From contig NZ_VFOL01000001.1 of the NCBI RefSeq assembly GCF_006716065.1, positions 4,030,001 through 4,094,000 on the forward strand: DNA of 64,000 bases, read 5' to 3'. The notes beneath the pieces were generated by a model. The model worked only from the letters and a program-made list of their open reading frames with translations, did not search any database and was not told where the DNA came from. The position numbers and the translations under genes were made by a program. Source of the DNA: Salinispora arenicola. GTDB taxonomy: Bacteria > Actinomycetota > Actinomycetes > Mycobacteriales > Micromonosporaceae. Positions 35,359 to 43,231 of this stretch are shown here, piece by piece (the stretch's first letter is position 1; each line of letters opens with the position of its first letter).

Positions 35359-37007
35359 CCGCACTGGTCATCGTCGGGCACGGCACCCGTAGCGCCGAGG
35401 GGGTCGCGCAGTTTGCCGCACTGGTCGAGCGGGTTCGTACCCGTGCGGCCGGTACGGTCGGCGACGTCGAGGGCGGCTTCATCGAGTTGTCCCGCCCACC
35501 ACTGACCGACGCGGTCGGTGCGCTCGCCGCCCAGGGGCACCGGGCACTGGTGGCGCTGCCGCTGGTGCTCACCGCCGCCGGTCACGGCAAGGGCGACATC
35601 CCCGCGGCGCTGGCCCGCGAACAGCAGCGCCACCCCGGTCTGTCATACGTGTACGGCCGCCCGCTCGGCCCGCACCCGCTGCTGCACACCGTCCTCGAGG
35701 AGCGGATCGACGCAGCGCTGGCCGGTGCCGACCGGGCCGGCACGTGGGTGGCGTTGATCGGGCGAGGGTCCACCGACCCGGACGCGAACGCCGAGGTCGC
35801 CAAGGTGGCCCGCCTGTTGTGGGAGGGGCGGGGCTACGCGGGTGTGGAACCGGGTTTCATCTCGCTCGCCGAGCCGTCCGTCCCGGCGGTCCTGGACCGG
35901 CTGCGCCGGCTCGGGGCGCGGCGGATCGTGGTCGCTCCGTACTTTCTGTTCGCCGGGGTGCTCCCGGATCGGATCCGGGCCCAGTCGCAGGAGTACGCCG
36001 CCGCCCATCCGGAGTTGGACCTGCGGGTGGCGGATCTGATCGGGGACTGTGACGCCCTCGCCGACCTGGTGCTGGAACGCCGTGCCGAGGCGGTGCGCGG
36101 CGACATCCGGATGAACTGCGACACCTGCGCGTACCGGGTGTCGATGCCCGGCTTCGCGGACAAGGTGGGCCGGCCGCAGACTCCGCACGACCACCCGGAC
36201 GACCCGACGGGCGGGCACACCCACACCCACCACCATCACCCCGAGCCCGTGTTACGGCCGGGTGAGGTGGCGGTGGTCGGGGGCGGGCCGGGTCCGGACG
36301 ACCTGATCACCGTCCGGGGCAGAGCACTGCTCGATGTCGCCGACGTGGTGGTTGTCGATCGGCTCGCCCCGCAGGGTCTGCTCGTTGGGCTGCGCCCGGG
36401 GGTGACCGTGGTGGACGCGGCGAAGTCACCCCGGGGGCCATCCGTCGGGCAGGACGACATCAACACCGCACTGGTCCGGCACGCCCGCGCCGGCCGGCGG
36501 GTGGTCCGGCTCAAGGGCGGTGACCCGTACGTCTTCGGGCGCGGGCACGAGGAGGTGTTGGCCTGCGCGGCGGCCGGGGTACCAGTGACCGTGGTGCCGG
36601 GGGTGACCAGCGCGGTGGCCGCGGCGGCCCTGGCCGGGGTGCCGGTCACCCATCGCGGGACGGCGCACGAGTTCACCGTCGTGTCCGGGCACCTGCCGCC
36701 GAGGCACCCGGACTCGCTGGTCGACTGGGTGGCGTTGGGTCGGGCTCAGGGCACCCTGGTGGTGCTGATGGGTGTCGACACGATCGGGGACATCGCGGCG
36801 GAGCTGATCGCGCACGGGCGCGCCCCGGACACTCCGGTCGTCGCCGTGCAGGATGCCGGTCACCCGGAGCAGCGTTCACTGCCCGCGCGCCTGGACGGGA
36901 TCGCTGAGGTGGCTGTCCGGGCGGGAGTGCGTCCACCGGCGGTCTTTGTGGTTGGCCCGGTCGCGGCGTTCGCCGAGGTGCCCGTCCCGGTAGCGTCCGG
37001 TCGGTGA
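35355..37007 (+). CDS. CbiX-CobA fusion: sirohydrochlorin chelatase and uroporphyrinogen-III methyltransferase
   Basis: 550 aa from GTG, overlapping the cobH stop. Residues 1-255 are a two-lobed CbiX chelatase: VGHGTRS near residue 8, LTAAGHGKGDI, and second-lobe GRGSTDPDANAEVAK. An M-x-C-x-x-C motif (MNCDTC) and a His-rich linker (THTHHHHP) follow, as in long-form CbiX proteins that carry an Fe-S centre. Residues about 300-550 are CobA (SUMT): VAVVGGGPGPDDLITVRG, RLKGGDPYVFGRGHEE, VVPGVTSAVAAAALAG. CobA makes precorrin-2 from uroporphyrinogen III; CbiX inserts cobalt into the oxidised product. The fusion links entry steps of the pathway and ends the operon. Confidence 0.94.
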   Translation: MTALVIVGHGTRSAEGVAQFAALVERVRTRAAGTVGDVEGGFIELSRPPLTDAVGALAAQGHRALVALPLVLTAAGHGKGDIPAALAREQQRHPGLSYVYGRPLGPHPLLHTVLEERIDAALAGADRAGTWVALIGRGSTDPDANAEVAKVARLLWEGRGYAGVEPGFISLAEPSVPAVLDRLRRLGARRIVVAPYFLFAGVLPDRIRAQSQEYAAAHPELDLRVADLIGDCDALADLVLERRAEAVRGDIRMNCDTCAYRVSMPGFADKVGRPQTPHDHPDDPTGGHTHTHHHHPEPVLRPGEVAVVGGGPGPDDLITVRGRALLDVADVVVVDRLAPQGLLVGLRPGVTVVDAAKSPRGPSVGQDDINTALVRHARAGRRVVRLKGGDPYVFGRGHEEVLACAAAGVPVTVVPGVTSAVAAAALAGVPVTHRGTAHEFTVVSGHLPPRHPDSLVDWVALGRAQGTLVVLMGVDTIGDIAAELIAHGRAPDTPVVAVQDAGHPEQRSLPARLDGIAEVAVRAGVRPPAVFVVGPVAAFAEVPVPVASGR

Positions 37008-37109
37008 CGCTGGGCCCACGGTCGTCGTCCCGGGCGGTAGGGCCGGTTGCCGGGCAGTCCCGCTGACCGGGGTGAACCACGCCGGGCTGCGGGGCGCGAC
37101 CGGGGCCGG

Positions 37110-37469
37110 TCAGGGCAGGGCGGTCGCCGCGAGGTGGCCGAGCGTCGCCGCGACAACGGCGGCGGCGACTCCGACCAACGCGTTGACCAGGGCGGAACGG
37201 AGCCGACCGGTGGTAGCCAGCCGCAGGGTCTCGTAGCTGGCTGTCGAGTACGTGGTGAGGGCGCCACACAGCCCGGTGCCGAGCAGCGCGCTGGCCGCCG
37301 GCGGGACCGGGAGTCCCAGCAGAAAGCCGAGCAGCAGCGAGCCGGCCACGTTGACGGTCAACGTGCCCCAGGGGAACTCCGCACCGAAGCGGGCCTGCAC
37401 CGCCCGGTCGGCGAGGTAGCGCAGTGGGGCTCCGACGGCCGCGCCGAGCGCGACGAGCAGCGCGGTCAT
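37110..37469 (-). CDS. crcB: fluoride channel FluC/CrcB, subunit 1
   Basis: 119 aa from the ATG at 37469. Four hydrophobic segments. The pore signature WGTLTVNVAGSLLLGFL and the helix-break GALTTYSTASYE are those of FluC proteins, which export fluoride as dual-topology dimers. Its start overlaps the stop of the upstream paralogue by four bases. Confidence 0.92.
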   Translation of the reverse strand: MTALLVALGAAVGAPLRYLADRAVQARFGAEFPWGTLTVNVAGSLLLGFLLGLPVPPAASALLGTGLCGALTTYSTASYETLRLATTGRLRSALVNALVGVAAAVVAATLGHLAATALP

Positions 37470-37987
37470 CCGTCCACCGGCCGGTGCTCCGGTTTGCCCG
37501 GTTCGCCGGGGGCCGTCCGGCTGAGGCGTTCGGTGGCCGTGTACCCGACCCAGACGGCGAGTAGCGCGCCGGTCAGGGTCGCCACGAGATAGGCCATGGC
37601 GGTCGTCGCCGCACCGGTGGCGGCCAGCTGCCGTGCCTCCACGGCGTGGGTGGCGAACGTGGTGTAGCCACCGAGCACCCCGACCCCGAGGAACGGCCGG
37701 GTCAGAGCCGAGCTGCCGGTGCGTCCGGCGAGCACCGCCATCAGGACGCCGATCAGCAGACATCCGCTCAGGTTCACCGCGAACGTCGGCCACGGGAAGC
37801 CGGCCGGGTCGTGCGGCAGCGCGGCCGACAGGCCCGCGCGGGCCAGCGCACCCAGCACACCGCCAGCGGAGACGGCGGCAAGCACCGCGGCCGGGTGGGC
37901 GGCCAGTTCCGACCGATCGGCGGGTACGGCCAGGTCGACGTCGGGGTCGACGCGTCGCTGTTCCGGTTCGGACACCCGATCCCCCAT
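37466..37987 (-). CDS. crcB: fluoride channel FluC/CrcB, subunit 2
   Basis: 173 aa from the ATG at 37987. A hydrophilic N-terminal extension of about 45 residues precedes four membrane segments. PWPTFAVNLSGCLLIGVL and GGYTTFATHAVEA are the FluC signatures. In Gram-positive bacteria paired genes usually encode an obligate heterodimer. I saw no fluoride riboswitch in the 146 bases upstream. It is divergent from the PaaI gene. Confidence 0.92.
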   Translation of the reverse strand: MGDRVSEPEQRRVDPDVDLAVPADRSELAAHPAAVLAAVSAGGVLGALARAGLSAALPHDPAGFPWPTFAVNLSGCLLIGVLMAVLAGRTGSSALTRPFLGVGVLGGYTTFATHAVEARQLAATGAATTAMAYLVATLTGALLAVWVGYTATERLSRTAPGEPGKPEHRPVDG

Positions 37988-38123
37988 CCACACCGCCGCC
38001 GACCGCGCCCACCCTATCGGCGGCCGGGGACGGCCGCGTACCGGCGCGGTGCAGCCCGGGTGCCGGCAGCCGGCCGGTGGCGTACGGTGGCAAGATCGCC
38101 GAGGTGTCCCGTCCGGGCGCAGT

Positions 38124-38165
38124 GAGGAGAACGGTGTCGTCGGAGAGGAGAACGGTGTCGTCGGA
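38124..38165 (+). repeat. perfect 21-bp tandem duplication of a ribosome site and GTG start
   Basis: Two identical 21-bp units, 38124-38144 and 38145-38165, each contain GAGGAG followed by AACG and GTG. Both GTGs (38134 and 38155) are in frame with the PaaI gene because 21 is a multiple of three. The duplication doubles the translation start region. Confidence 0.9.
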
Positions 38166-38652
38166 TCGTATGCCCCAGCCGGAGCCGACCGAACCGGCCG
38201 CGGCGGGGCCAGTCGTCTCGAACGCGTCTGGTCAGCCTGGGGCGACGGATGCTCAGCGGCGCAACGCCGCCTATGACATGTTCGCCGCTGATGTCGCCTC
38301 ACGTGCGCTCGGCATCGAGCTGATCGAGGCCGCGGACGGTGCGGCGATGGCCCGGATGCGAGTGACCGCGGCGATGGTCAACGGTCACCGTATCGCCCAC
38401 GGTGGCTACCTGTTCCTGCTCGCCGACACCGCGTTCGCGTTGGCCTGTAACAGCCACGGCCCGGTGACGGTCGCGGCCGGCGGCGACATTCTCTTCGTCC
38501 GGCCGGCGTACGAGGGGGATGTGCTGTTCGCCCGGGCTGTCGAGCGCGTCCGGTACGGGCGCAGCGGGATCTACGACGTCACCGTCACCCGGGACGGCGG
38601 TGCCGTGATCGCCGAGTTCCGTGGCCGGAGCCGTATCCTGAACGGGGCCTGA
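38134..38652 (+). CDS. PaaI-type hotdog thioesterase
   Basis: 172 aa from the first duplicated GTG; starts at 38155 (GTG) or 38170 (ATG) give 165 or 160 aa. The hotdog core spans about residues 55-170, with HRIAHGGYLFLLADTAFALACNSHG as the helix and active-site region (the H-G-G with following Asp as in PaaI) and GDILFVRPAYEGDVL as the long strand. Such enzymes hydrolyse aryl-acyl-CoAs such as hydroxyphenylacetyl-CoA. No phenylacetate genes are adjacent, so it may be a housekeeping copy. Confidence 0.87.
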   Translation: MSSERRTVSSDRMPQPEPTEPAAAGPVVSNASGQPGATDAQRRNAAYDMFAADVASRALGIELIEAADGAAMARMRVTAAMVNGHRIAHGGYLFLLADTAFALACNSHGPVTVAAGGDILFVRPAYEGDVLFARAVERVRYGRSGIYDVTVTRDGGAVIAEFRGRSRILNGA

Positions 38653-38920
38653 GTCGGCCCGGTGCGGCGGCTCCGGCCGGTCTCGACGCTGGTCGGCTCG
38701 CTGAGCCGAACCCGCCACCGCTCGGTCTATTTGGGCTGCTTGTTGATGAATCACACCAGCGCTGTCGGCGTGAGAGGCAAACGGGTGATTTATTCATGTT
38801 TCCAATTGGTGCCCTCTTTCTCCTCGTACCGTAACTTTCGGTAACGACCACACGGTCGCTGCCCTACCGCCCGGAAGTGTCCCGGTCGGCTCAGGTACGA
38901 GGGAGAGGCAGGAGAGCACG
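38653..38920. promoter_or_regulatory. 268-bp AT-richer region before the beta-helix gene
   Basis: No gene is present. The stretch 38740-38840 is much less GC-rich than its surroundings and includes ATTTATTCATG. Two near direct repeats (CGTAAC and GGTAAC) sit at about 38830-38844, and CGACC-ACAC-GGTCG, an inverted repeat, at 38845-38858. A GGAGAG ribosome site precedes the ATG at 38921. The promoter of the secreted protein gene should lie here. Confidence 0.4.
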
Positions 38921-40372
38921 ATGTCCACGTATCAGGACAGCCAGCGACCGTCGTGGGGCCGGCGACGGCCCGGACGGCTGCTCGCCGGCGGGCTGGTGGC
39001 CAGCGGCCTGGTCGTCGGAGCGACGGGGCTGGTCGGCGTTGCCGGCGCGGCCGCGGCCCACCACGACCGGCCATCCGCCAGCGAGAACGCGTACGCGGCT
39101 GGGGACGACTCCGCCCGCGACCGCGGCTGGGAACGCAGGGCGGCGCCGGTACCCTGTGACAGCGCCAAGCTGATCGCCGCGCTGGTCCGGGTCAACGCCG
39201 AGGGCGGCGGGGCGCTGCGGCTCGCGCCGAGGTGCACCTACACGCTCACCGATGCCTTCCACCAGCCCGACGCCTACGACGGCGGGATCCGTGACGCGCG
39301 GGAAGCGGCGGACGCGGCCGAAAACCCCGGCCAGGCCGAGAAACCGCCCCGCAACCCGGCCGACGACAAGGCGGGGTTGCCGGTCATCTACCACCCGGTG
39401 ATCATCGAGGGTGAGCACGCCACGATCGAGCGTCGTCGCGATGCTGAGGACTTCCGCTTCTTCACCGTCCGCGACGCTGGTGAACTGACGCTGCGTAACG
39501 TCACGCTCGTCGGCGGTCGCTCCGCCGCCGAGGGTGGTGCCGTCCACGTGGTGCACGGCGCATCGGCCGTGATCGAGCGGGTCACGGCGCTGCACAACAC
39601 CTCGTACTCGGCGGAGGGTGGCGGCGGTGCGCTGTTCAACGACGGCAACATGGTCGTCCGGGACAGCACACTGGTCGACAACCACGCGTACGGCCGGGAG
39701 GGCAAGGGCGGGGGCCTGCTCAACAACGGGGTGCTGACCCTGCACTCCTCAACCTTCGAAGGCAACAGCGCCGCCGCGTACGGTGGCGGGCTGGGCAACT
39801 ACCAGGCCGCAGCCGAGGTGCACACGAGTACCTTCGAGCGGAATTCGGCGGCGCAGGGCGGCGGCCTGGCCAGCTTCTCGGCCCGTACCCGGGTCTCCGA
39901 CACGAAGGTCGTCGGCAACAGGGCGCAGACCGGCGGTGGAATCGCGAACTCGGACGCGCTGATCTTCCTGCGGGACATGGAGATCCGGGGCAACGTCGCC
40001 TCCGGCGACGGTGGCGGCGTCTCCAGCTTCCAGGGCCTTGTGCCGCTGGACGACAGCGTGGTGGCGGGCAACACCGCACACGGCTCCGGTGGCGGCGTCT
40101 ACGCGGCCAAGTCGAACCTGCTGGTGCGGGACAGCACGGTTCGGCACAACGCCGCTGTCGGGGCGAGGTCCCACGGTGGCGGGGTCGCGGTCAGCATGGG
40201 CCGGGTCGCGCTCTACCGCAGCCTCGTCGCCGAGAATCGGTCAACCCTGCCGGCCGGTGGTCTGGACGTGGACAAGGCCCAGGCCACTGTGGGCCCGAAG
40301 ACCGTGGTCGCGGAGAACCGGCCGTCCAACTGTATGGGTAGCACCAGCCCGGTGCCGAACTGCTTCCGGTAG
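38921..40372 (+). CDS. secreted right-handed beta-helix protein
   Basis: 483 aa from ATG. A twin-Arg-containing basic N-terminus (WGRRRPGRLLAGGLVASGLVVGATGLVGVAGAAAA) gives a signal peptide cleaved near residue 47. From about residue 190 come repeats with G-G-G-x-x-N/A and V/L-x-x-S-T/x-V-x-x-N, typical of parallel beta-helix (pectate-lyase/polymorphic-membrane-protein-like) folds: about nine coils. One Cys pair near the C-terminus (NCMG…NCFR) may cap the helix. No catalytic residues are assignable. It may bind or cleave polysaccharide at the cell surface. Confidence 0.8.
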   Translation: MSTYQDSQRPSWGRRRPGRLLAGGLVASGLVVGATGLVGVAGAAAAHHDRPSASENAYAAGDDSARDRGWERRAAPVPCDSAKLIAALVRVNAEGGGALRLAPRCTYTLTDAFHQPDAYDGGIRDAREAADAAENPGQAEKPPRNPADDKAGLPVIYHPVIIEGEHATIERRRDAEDFRFFTVRDAGELTLRNVTLVGGRSAAEGGAVHVVHGASAVIERVTALHNTSYSAEGGGGALFNDGNMVVRDSTLVDNHAYGREGKGGGLLNNGVLTLHSSTFEGNSAAAYGGGLGNYQAAAEVHTSTFERNSAAQGGGLASFSARTRVSDTKVVGNRAQTGGGIANSDALIFLRDMEIRGNVASGDGGGVSSFQGLVPLDDSVVAGNTAHGSGGGVYAAKSNLLVRDSTVRHNAAVGARSHGGGVAVSMGRVALYRSLVAENRSTLPAGGLDVDKAQATVGPKTVVAENRPSNCMGSTSPVPNCFR

Positions 40373-40392
40373 TACCACACGGCCCGGTTTCA

Positions 40393-40445
40393 CCTGCGAC
40401 CGCACCGGGGACGGCTTCGCCGCTCCTCGGTGCGGTCGCAGGTTT
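40393..40445 (+). terminator. strong hairpin terminator after the beta-helix gene
   Basis: A perfect 15-bp inverted repeat: CCTGCGACCGCACCG at 40393-40407 and its complement at 40428-40442, with a 20-base loop and a short T-run (TTT) immediately after. It lies 20 bases beyond the stop codon. It also separates this gene from the convergent helix-hairpin-helix gene and may serve both. Confidence 0.85.
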
Positions 40446-40479
40446 GCCGGCCGGTGTCGCACGGACCCGCGTCGCGTCG

Positions 40480-41229
40480 TCAGGCGTCCGCGCTGTCCCC
40501 GCTCGCCGGGCCTGGCGCGTCGGCCAGGTCCTTTGCCTGCTGCGGCCAGGTCGCCAGGCTCGGCGCACCGCGCAGGCCGGCGGCGCGGATCGTCTCCCGC
40601 AGCGCCGGCTCGTCCAGCTCAGCGAGCTGACGAAAGGTGCGGATACCAGCGGCCTGCAGGGCCGTCGCCATCTTCGGTCCGATTCCCTGGATTCGCCGGA
40701 AGTCGTCGGGGGCCTCCGGCTCCGCCGGCACGGATTCCGCGGCGGCCGGAGCGGGGGCCACCGGCTTCACGTCGGGCTTCGGGTGGAGAGCGGTCGTCTC
40801 GGGCGTCGCCGCGTCGGCGAGCGCCGGTTCGGGCGTCGCCGTGTCGGTGGGAGCTGGCTCGGGCTGGCTGGTGTCGGCCGCCGGGACGTGTTCCGGAACC
40901 GGCGCCGCATCCTCGGTCGGTGCCCGGTCGGGATGGTCCCCGGCAGGGGATCCAGCGCCGGCGGTGTGCTCCCCGGCTGAGGCTTCGACGGTGGCCGGGG
41001 CGTTGTTGTCGCGCCCGCCGGTGTCGTCCGCCCCGGCCGGCGTCGGTCCGGTCGAGGTCGGACGGTCGGTGTCGGTGGGTTCGGGTACGACGCTCTCCGT
41101 CGCGACCACCGGCGTACCATCCCCGGTGGTACCAGCCAGCGCGGCGTTTCGCCGGCCGCGGACCGCCCATCCGGCAGCGGCACCTACCAGTAGGGCCACA
41201 ACAATCAGCGGCCAGTTCGACCACGCCAC
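40480..41229 (-). CDS. membrane-anchored protein with C-terminal helix-hairpin-helix
   Basis: 249 aa from the GTG at 41229, which follows GGGAGG. Residues 4-24 (NWPLIVVALLVGAAAGWAV) form one membrane helix. About residues 35-175 are a disordered Pro/Thr/Ala/Glu-rich spacer. About residues 180-240 form helix-hairpin-helix units (DDFRRIQGIGPKMATALQAAG, then FRQLAELDEPALRETIRAAGL), a DNA- or protein-binding fold also seen in DUF4332-type proteins. The topology puts the domain on either face. Function unknown. Confidence 0.7.
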   Translation of the reverse strand: MAWSNWPLIVVALLVGAAAGWAVRGRRNAALAGTTGDGTPVVATESVVPEPTDTDRPTSTGPTPAGADDTGGRDNNAPATVEASAGEHTAGAGSPAGDHPDRAPTEDAAPVPEHVPAADTSQPEPAPTDTATPEPALADAATPETTALHPKPDVKPVAPAPAAAESVPAEPEAPDDFRRIQGIGPKMATALQAAGIRTFRQLAELDEPALRETIRAAGLRGAPSLATWPQQAKDLADAPGPASGDSADA

Positions 41230-41348
41230 GGCAGACCTCCCTTTCGGTGGTGAGAAAGTCGAGAAAAGCTCGCCGCAGCTTGCCACATATCTGGTGCGGT
41301 ACGACAGCACCGCACGGAAACCCACCCGGTAGGCGGGACAGATAGTAC

Positions 41349-41363
41349 CCTTGGTGCCCAAGG
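41349..41363. promoter_or_regulatory. palindrome CCTTGG-TGC-CCAAGG
   Basis: A perfect 6-bp inverted repeat with a 3-bp spacer, 120 bases upstream of the helix-hairpin-helix gene. It could be an operator for that gene. No candidate regulator is identified. Confidence 0.35.
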
Positions 41364-41398
41364 CGCAACGCACCGTCGAATGTCGGTGGTGGTCGGGA

Positions 41399-41421
41399 CC
41401 GGACCCCGTGCTGGGGTCCGG
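41399..41421 (-). terminator. hairpin terminator at the end of the PKS minus-strand operon
   Basis: A perfect 9-bp inverted repeat (CCGGACCCC and its complement) with a 5-base loop lies 10 bases beyond the stop of the FAD monooxygenase gene on the minus strand. There is no T-run, as is common in actinomycetes. Confidence 0.6.
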
Positions 41422-41431
41422 CCGGTAGTGG

Positions 41432-42784
41432 TCAGTCCTCCTCCTCGCCCCGGTAGCTGTAGAAGTCCTCGACAAACCGACGGGCGAGCCGCGGTACCCG
41501 ACTGGTGACACCGAAGTAGCCGCGGGCGCCGAGCAGGGCGAGCCGGCCGACGACAGGCTTGTACATGCGGTCGTCGCCGCTGGTGCCGCTGCGGTTCAAC
41601 GAGTCGGCTACCCGTGCGAAACCGTACGGAAGCATGGCCGCCTCGTAGTCGGCGACCGCCTGCAACAGCGTCTTCTCCTCGGCGGCGGCCAGACACAACT
41701 GGCGGGACAACAGGGCGGCGTCCCGTAGGGCGGTGTTCGCGCCCACCCCGCGCCCCGGCGTCATCGTATGGATCGCGTCGCCGACCAGGGTGACGGTGCT
41801 GCTCTTCCACGGTGGAACCGGCTCACTGGTGGAGACCTTGACCGGCAGGGCACTGGCCGGATCGGCGCGGGTCAGCAACTGACGCAGGTGTGGATGCCAG
41901 TTACGGGTCAGTCCGAGCGCGACCCGGATCAGGTCGGCGTCGCGGAGCCGCATGATGTCGGGTGGGAACCGCCGGGCGGTGCTCCAGATGACCAGGTTCA
42001 CATTGTCGCGGGTGCTGTCGTGAGTCCGTCCGGGCCAGCGTCGGAGCACTGCCGCGTCGGCCGGGTCGAGCCCACTCTTGAGCTCGCCATCGCTGTCCCA
42101 GGGGAACTCCATCACGTGCAGGACCCCCATGACGCCACCGGCGCCGAAGATGAGAGAGATGCCCTTCTCGATCCGCTCCGGTAGTAGTGCCCGCACCTCC
42201 TCGGTGAACGGGATCCGGGTGGCGATGTTGATGGTGCCCGCGTCGCGGGTGACGGCGTGCGGCAGGTACTGGCGCCGGACCGCCGAGTGGGTGCCGTCGG
42301 CACCCACCAGTAGGTCTCCGGTGGCGCTGTCCCCGTCGGCGAAGTGTGCCGTGACGCTGCCATCGTCACGCTGCTCGTATCGGGTGAGGGTCTTGTCGAA
42401 GTGGACCACGTCCTCCAGCCCGGTGAGCAGGACCTGGCGCAGGGTCATCCGGGCGACGGAGCGTTCGGTGTTCACCGGGTCGGTGTCCGGCCGCAGCGGG
42501 AACGACGCGGTCTGCCTCAGTCGTTGGGTGATGACGTTGAAGTAGTGGGGGGAACGGGCGCAGGTGGCCACAAAGGTGTGGAACAGTTCGGGCGGCAGGC
42601 ACTCGCGCAGCGCCCGGCTACCGGTCGGTCCGATGCCGATCCGGTATCCGAGGAGGCCGTCCCCCCGAGTGCGGTACCGCTCGTAGACGGTCACGGCGAT
42701 CCCGGCCTGGCGCAGTCCCTGCGCTAGGCAGAGCCCACCGGTCCCAGCCCCGATGATGAGCACGTGCGGTCGGTTGCGGGACAC
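41432..42784 (-). CDS. FAD-dependent aromatic hydroxylase, whiE-ORFVIII-like
   Basis: 450 aa from GTG. The dinucleotide fold LIIGAGTGGLCLAQGL starts at residue 9; DLLVGADGTHSAVRRQ near residue 160 and TLVGDAIHTMTPGRGVGANTALRDA near residue 330 are the second and third flavin motifs of single-component hydroxylases. It should oxygenate the aromatic polyketide formed by the neighbouring KS/CLF, or another cluster intermediate. Spore-pigment clusters carry a divergently transcribed hydroxylase in the same relative position. The gene is seven bases downstream of the TcmI-type cyclase gene. Confidence 0.9.
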   Translation of the reverse strand: MSRNRPHVLIIGAGTGGLCLAQGLRQAGIAVTVYERYRTRGDGLLGYRIGIGPTGSRALRECLPPELFHTFVATCARSPHYFNVITQRLRQTASFPLRPDTDPVNTERSVARMTLRQVLLTGLEDVVHFDKTLTRYEQRDDGSVTAHFADGDSATGDLLVGADGTHSAVRRQYLPHAVTRDAGTINIATRIPFTEEVRALLPERIEKGISLIFGAGGVMGVLHVMEFPWDSDGELKSGLDPADAAVLRRWPGRTHDSTRDNVNLVIWSTARRFPPDIMRLRDADLIRVALGLTRNWHPHLRQLLTRADPASALPVKVSTSEPVPPWKSSTVTLVGDAIHTMTPGRGVGANTALRDAALLSRQLCLAAAEEKTLLQAVADYEAAMLPYGFARVADSLNRSGTSGDDRMYKPVVGRLALLGARGYFGVTSRVPRLARRFVEDFYSYRGEEED

Positions 42785-42791
42785 GTGGGCG

Positions 42792-43139
42792 TCACCCGGC
42801 CACGTGGGGAGCGGCGGCGGCTGCGGAGTCCCAGCGGTAGAAGCAGCTGGCGATGGCGTCGCGTGGCGAGCGCCAGGTCGGCAGGTAGGGGGAGGTGTGC
42901 GCGGAGAGCCGTTCGTTGACCTGCAGGTAGAGCGGATGGTTTCGGGCGTCGGCCAGGGTGTCCGGGTCCACGTCAGCGGTCTCCATCAGGTGGATGCACA
43001 GGTCGTGCAGGCAGTACAGGGAGCGGTGCCGGACGCCGGTGAGGCTGGGCAGTTCGGTGGCGTCGGACTCGGCGAAGATCTGCGCCACCCGCCCCTCTGC
43101 GCCCGGGACGATCCTGCTGACGATCAGTAGACGGCTCAT
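42792..43139 (-). CDS. TcmI-type polyketide cyclase (first copy)
   Basis: 115 aa from an ATG with GGAAGGAG upstream. RLLIVSRIVPGAEGRVAQIFAESDATELP and the final YLPTWRSPRDAIASCFYRW are typical of TcmI/WhiE-ORFVII dimeric alpha-beta-barrel cyclases. It folds late rings of a poly-beta-ketone. A second copy lies at 44439 on the other strand and is clearly a paralogue (the …AQIFAESDATELP… and …YLPTWR…PRDA… blocks are shared). Confidence 0.88.
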   Translation of the reverse strand: MSRLLIVSRIVPGAEGRVAQIFAESDATELPSLTGVRHRSLYCLHDLCIHLMETADVDPDTLADARNHPLYLQVNERLSAHTSPYLPTWRSPRDAIASCFYRWDSAAAAAPHVAG

Positions 43140-43231
43140 GGGGACTCCTTCCGCGGTGGTGCCCCGTACGGCCTGGCCGGCTCGGGGCGGGTACCGCGCT
43201 CCACGCTGCCGAGGTCGCTGTCACCTGCCCG

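Noticed and set aside
37988..38133. Fluoride riboswitch before the FluC pair
   Set aside because: I looked for the conserved pseudoknot sequence on the minus strand upstream of 37987 and did not find it.
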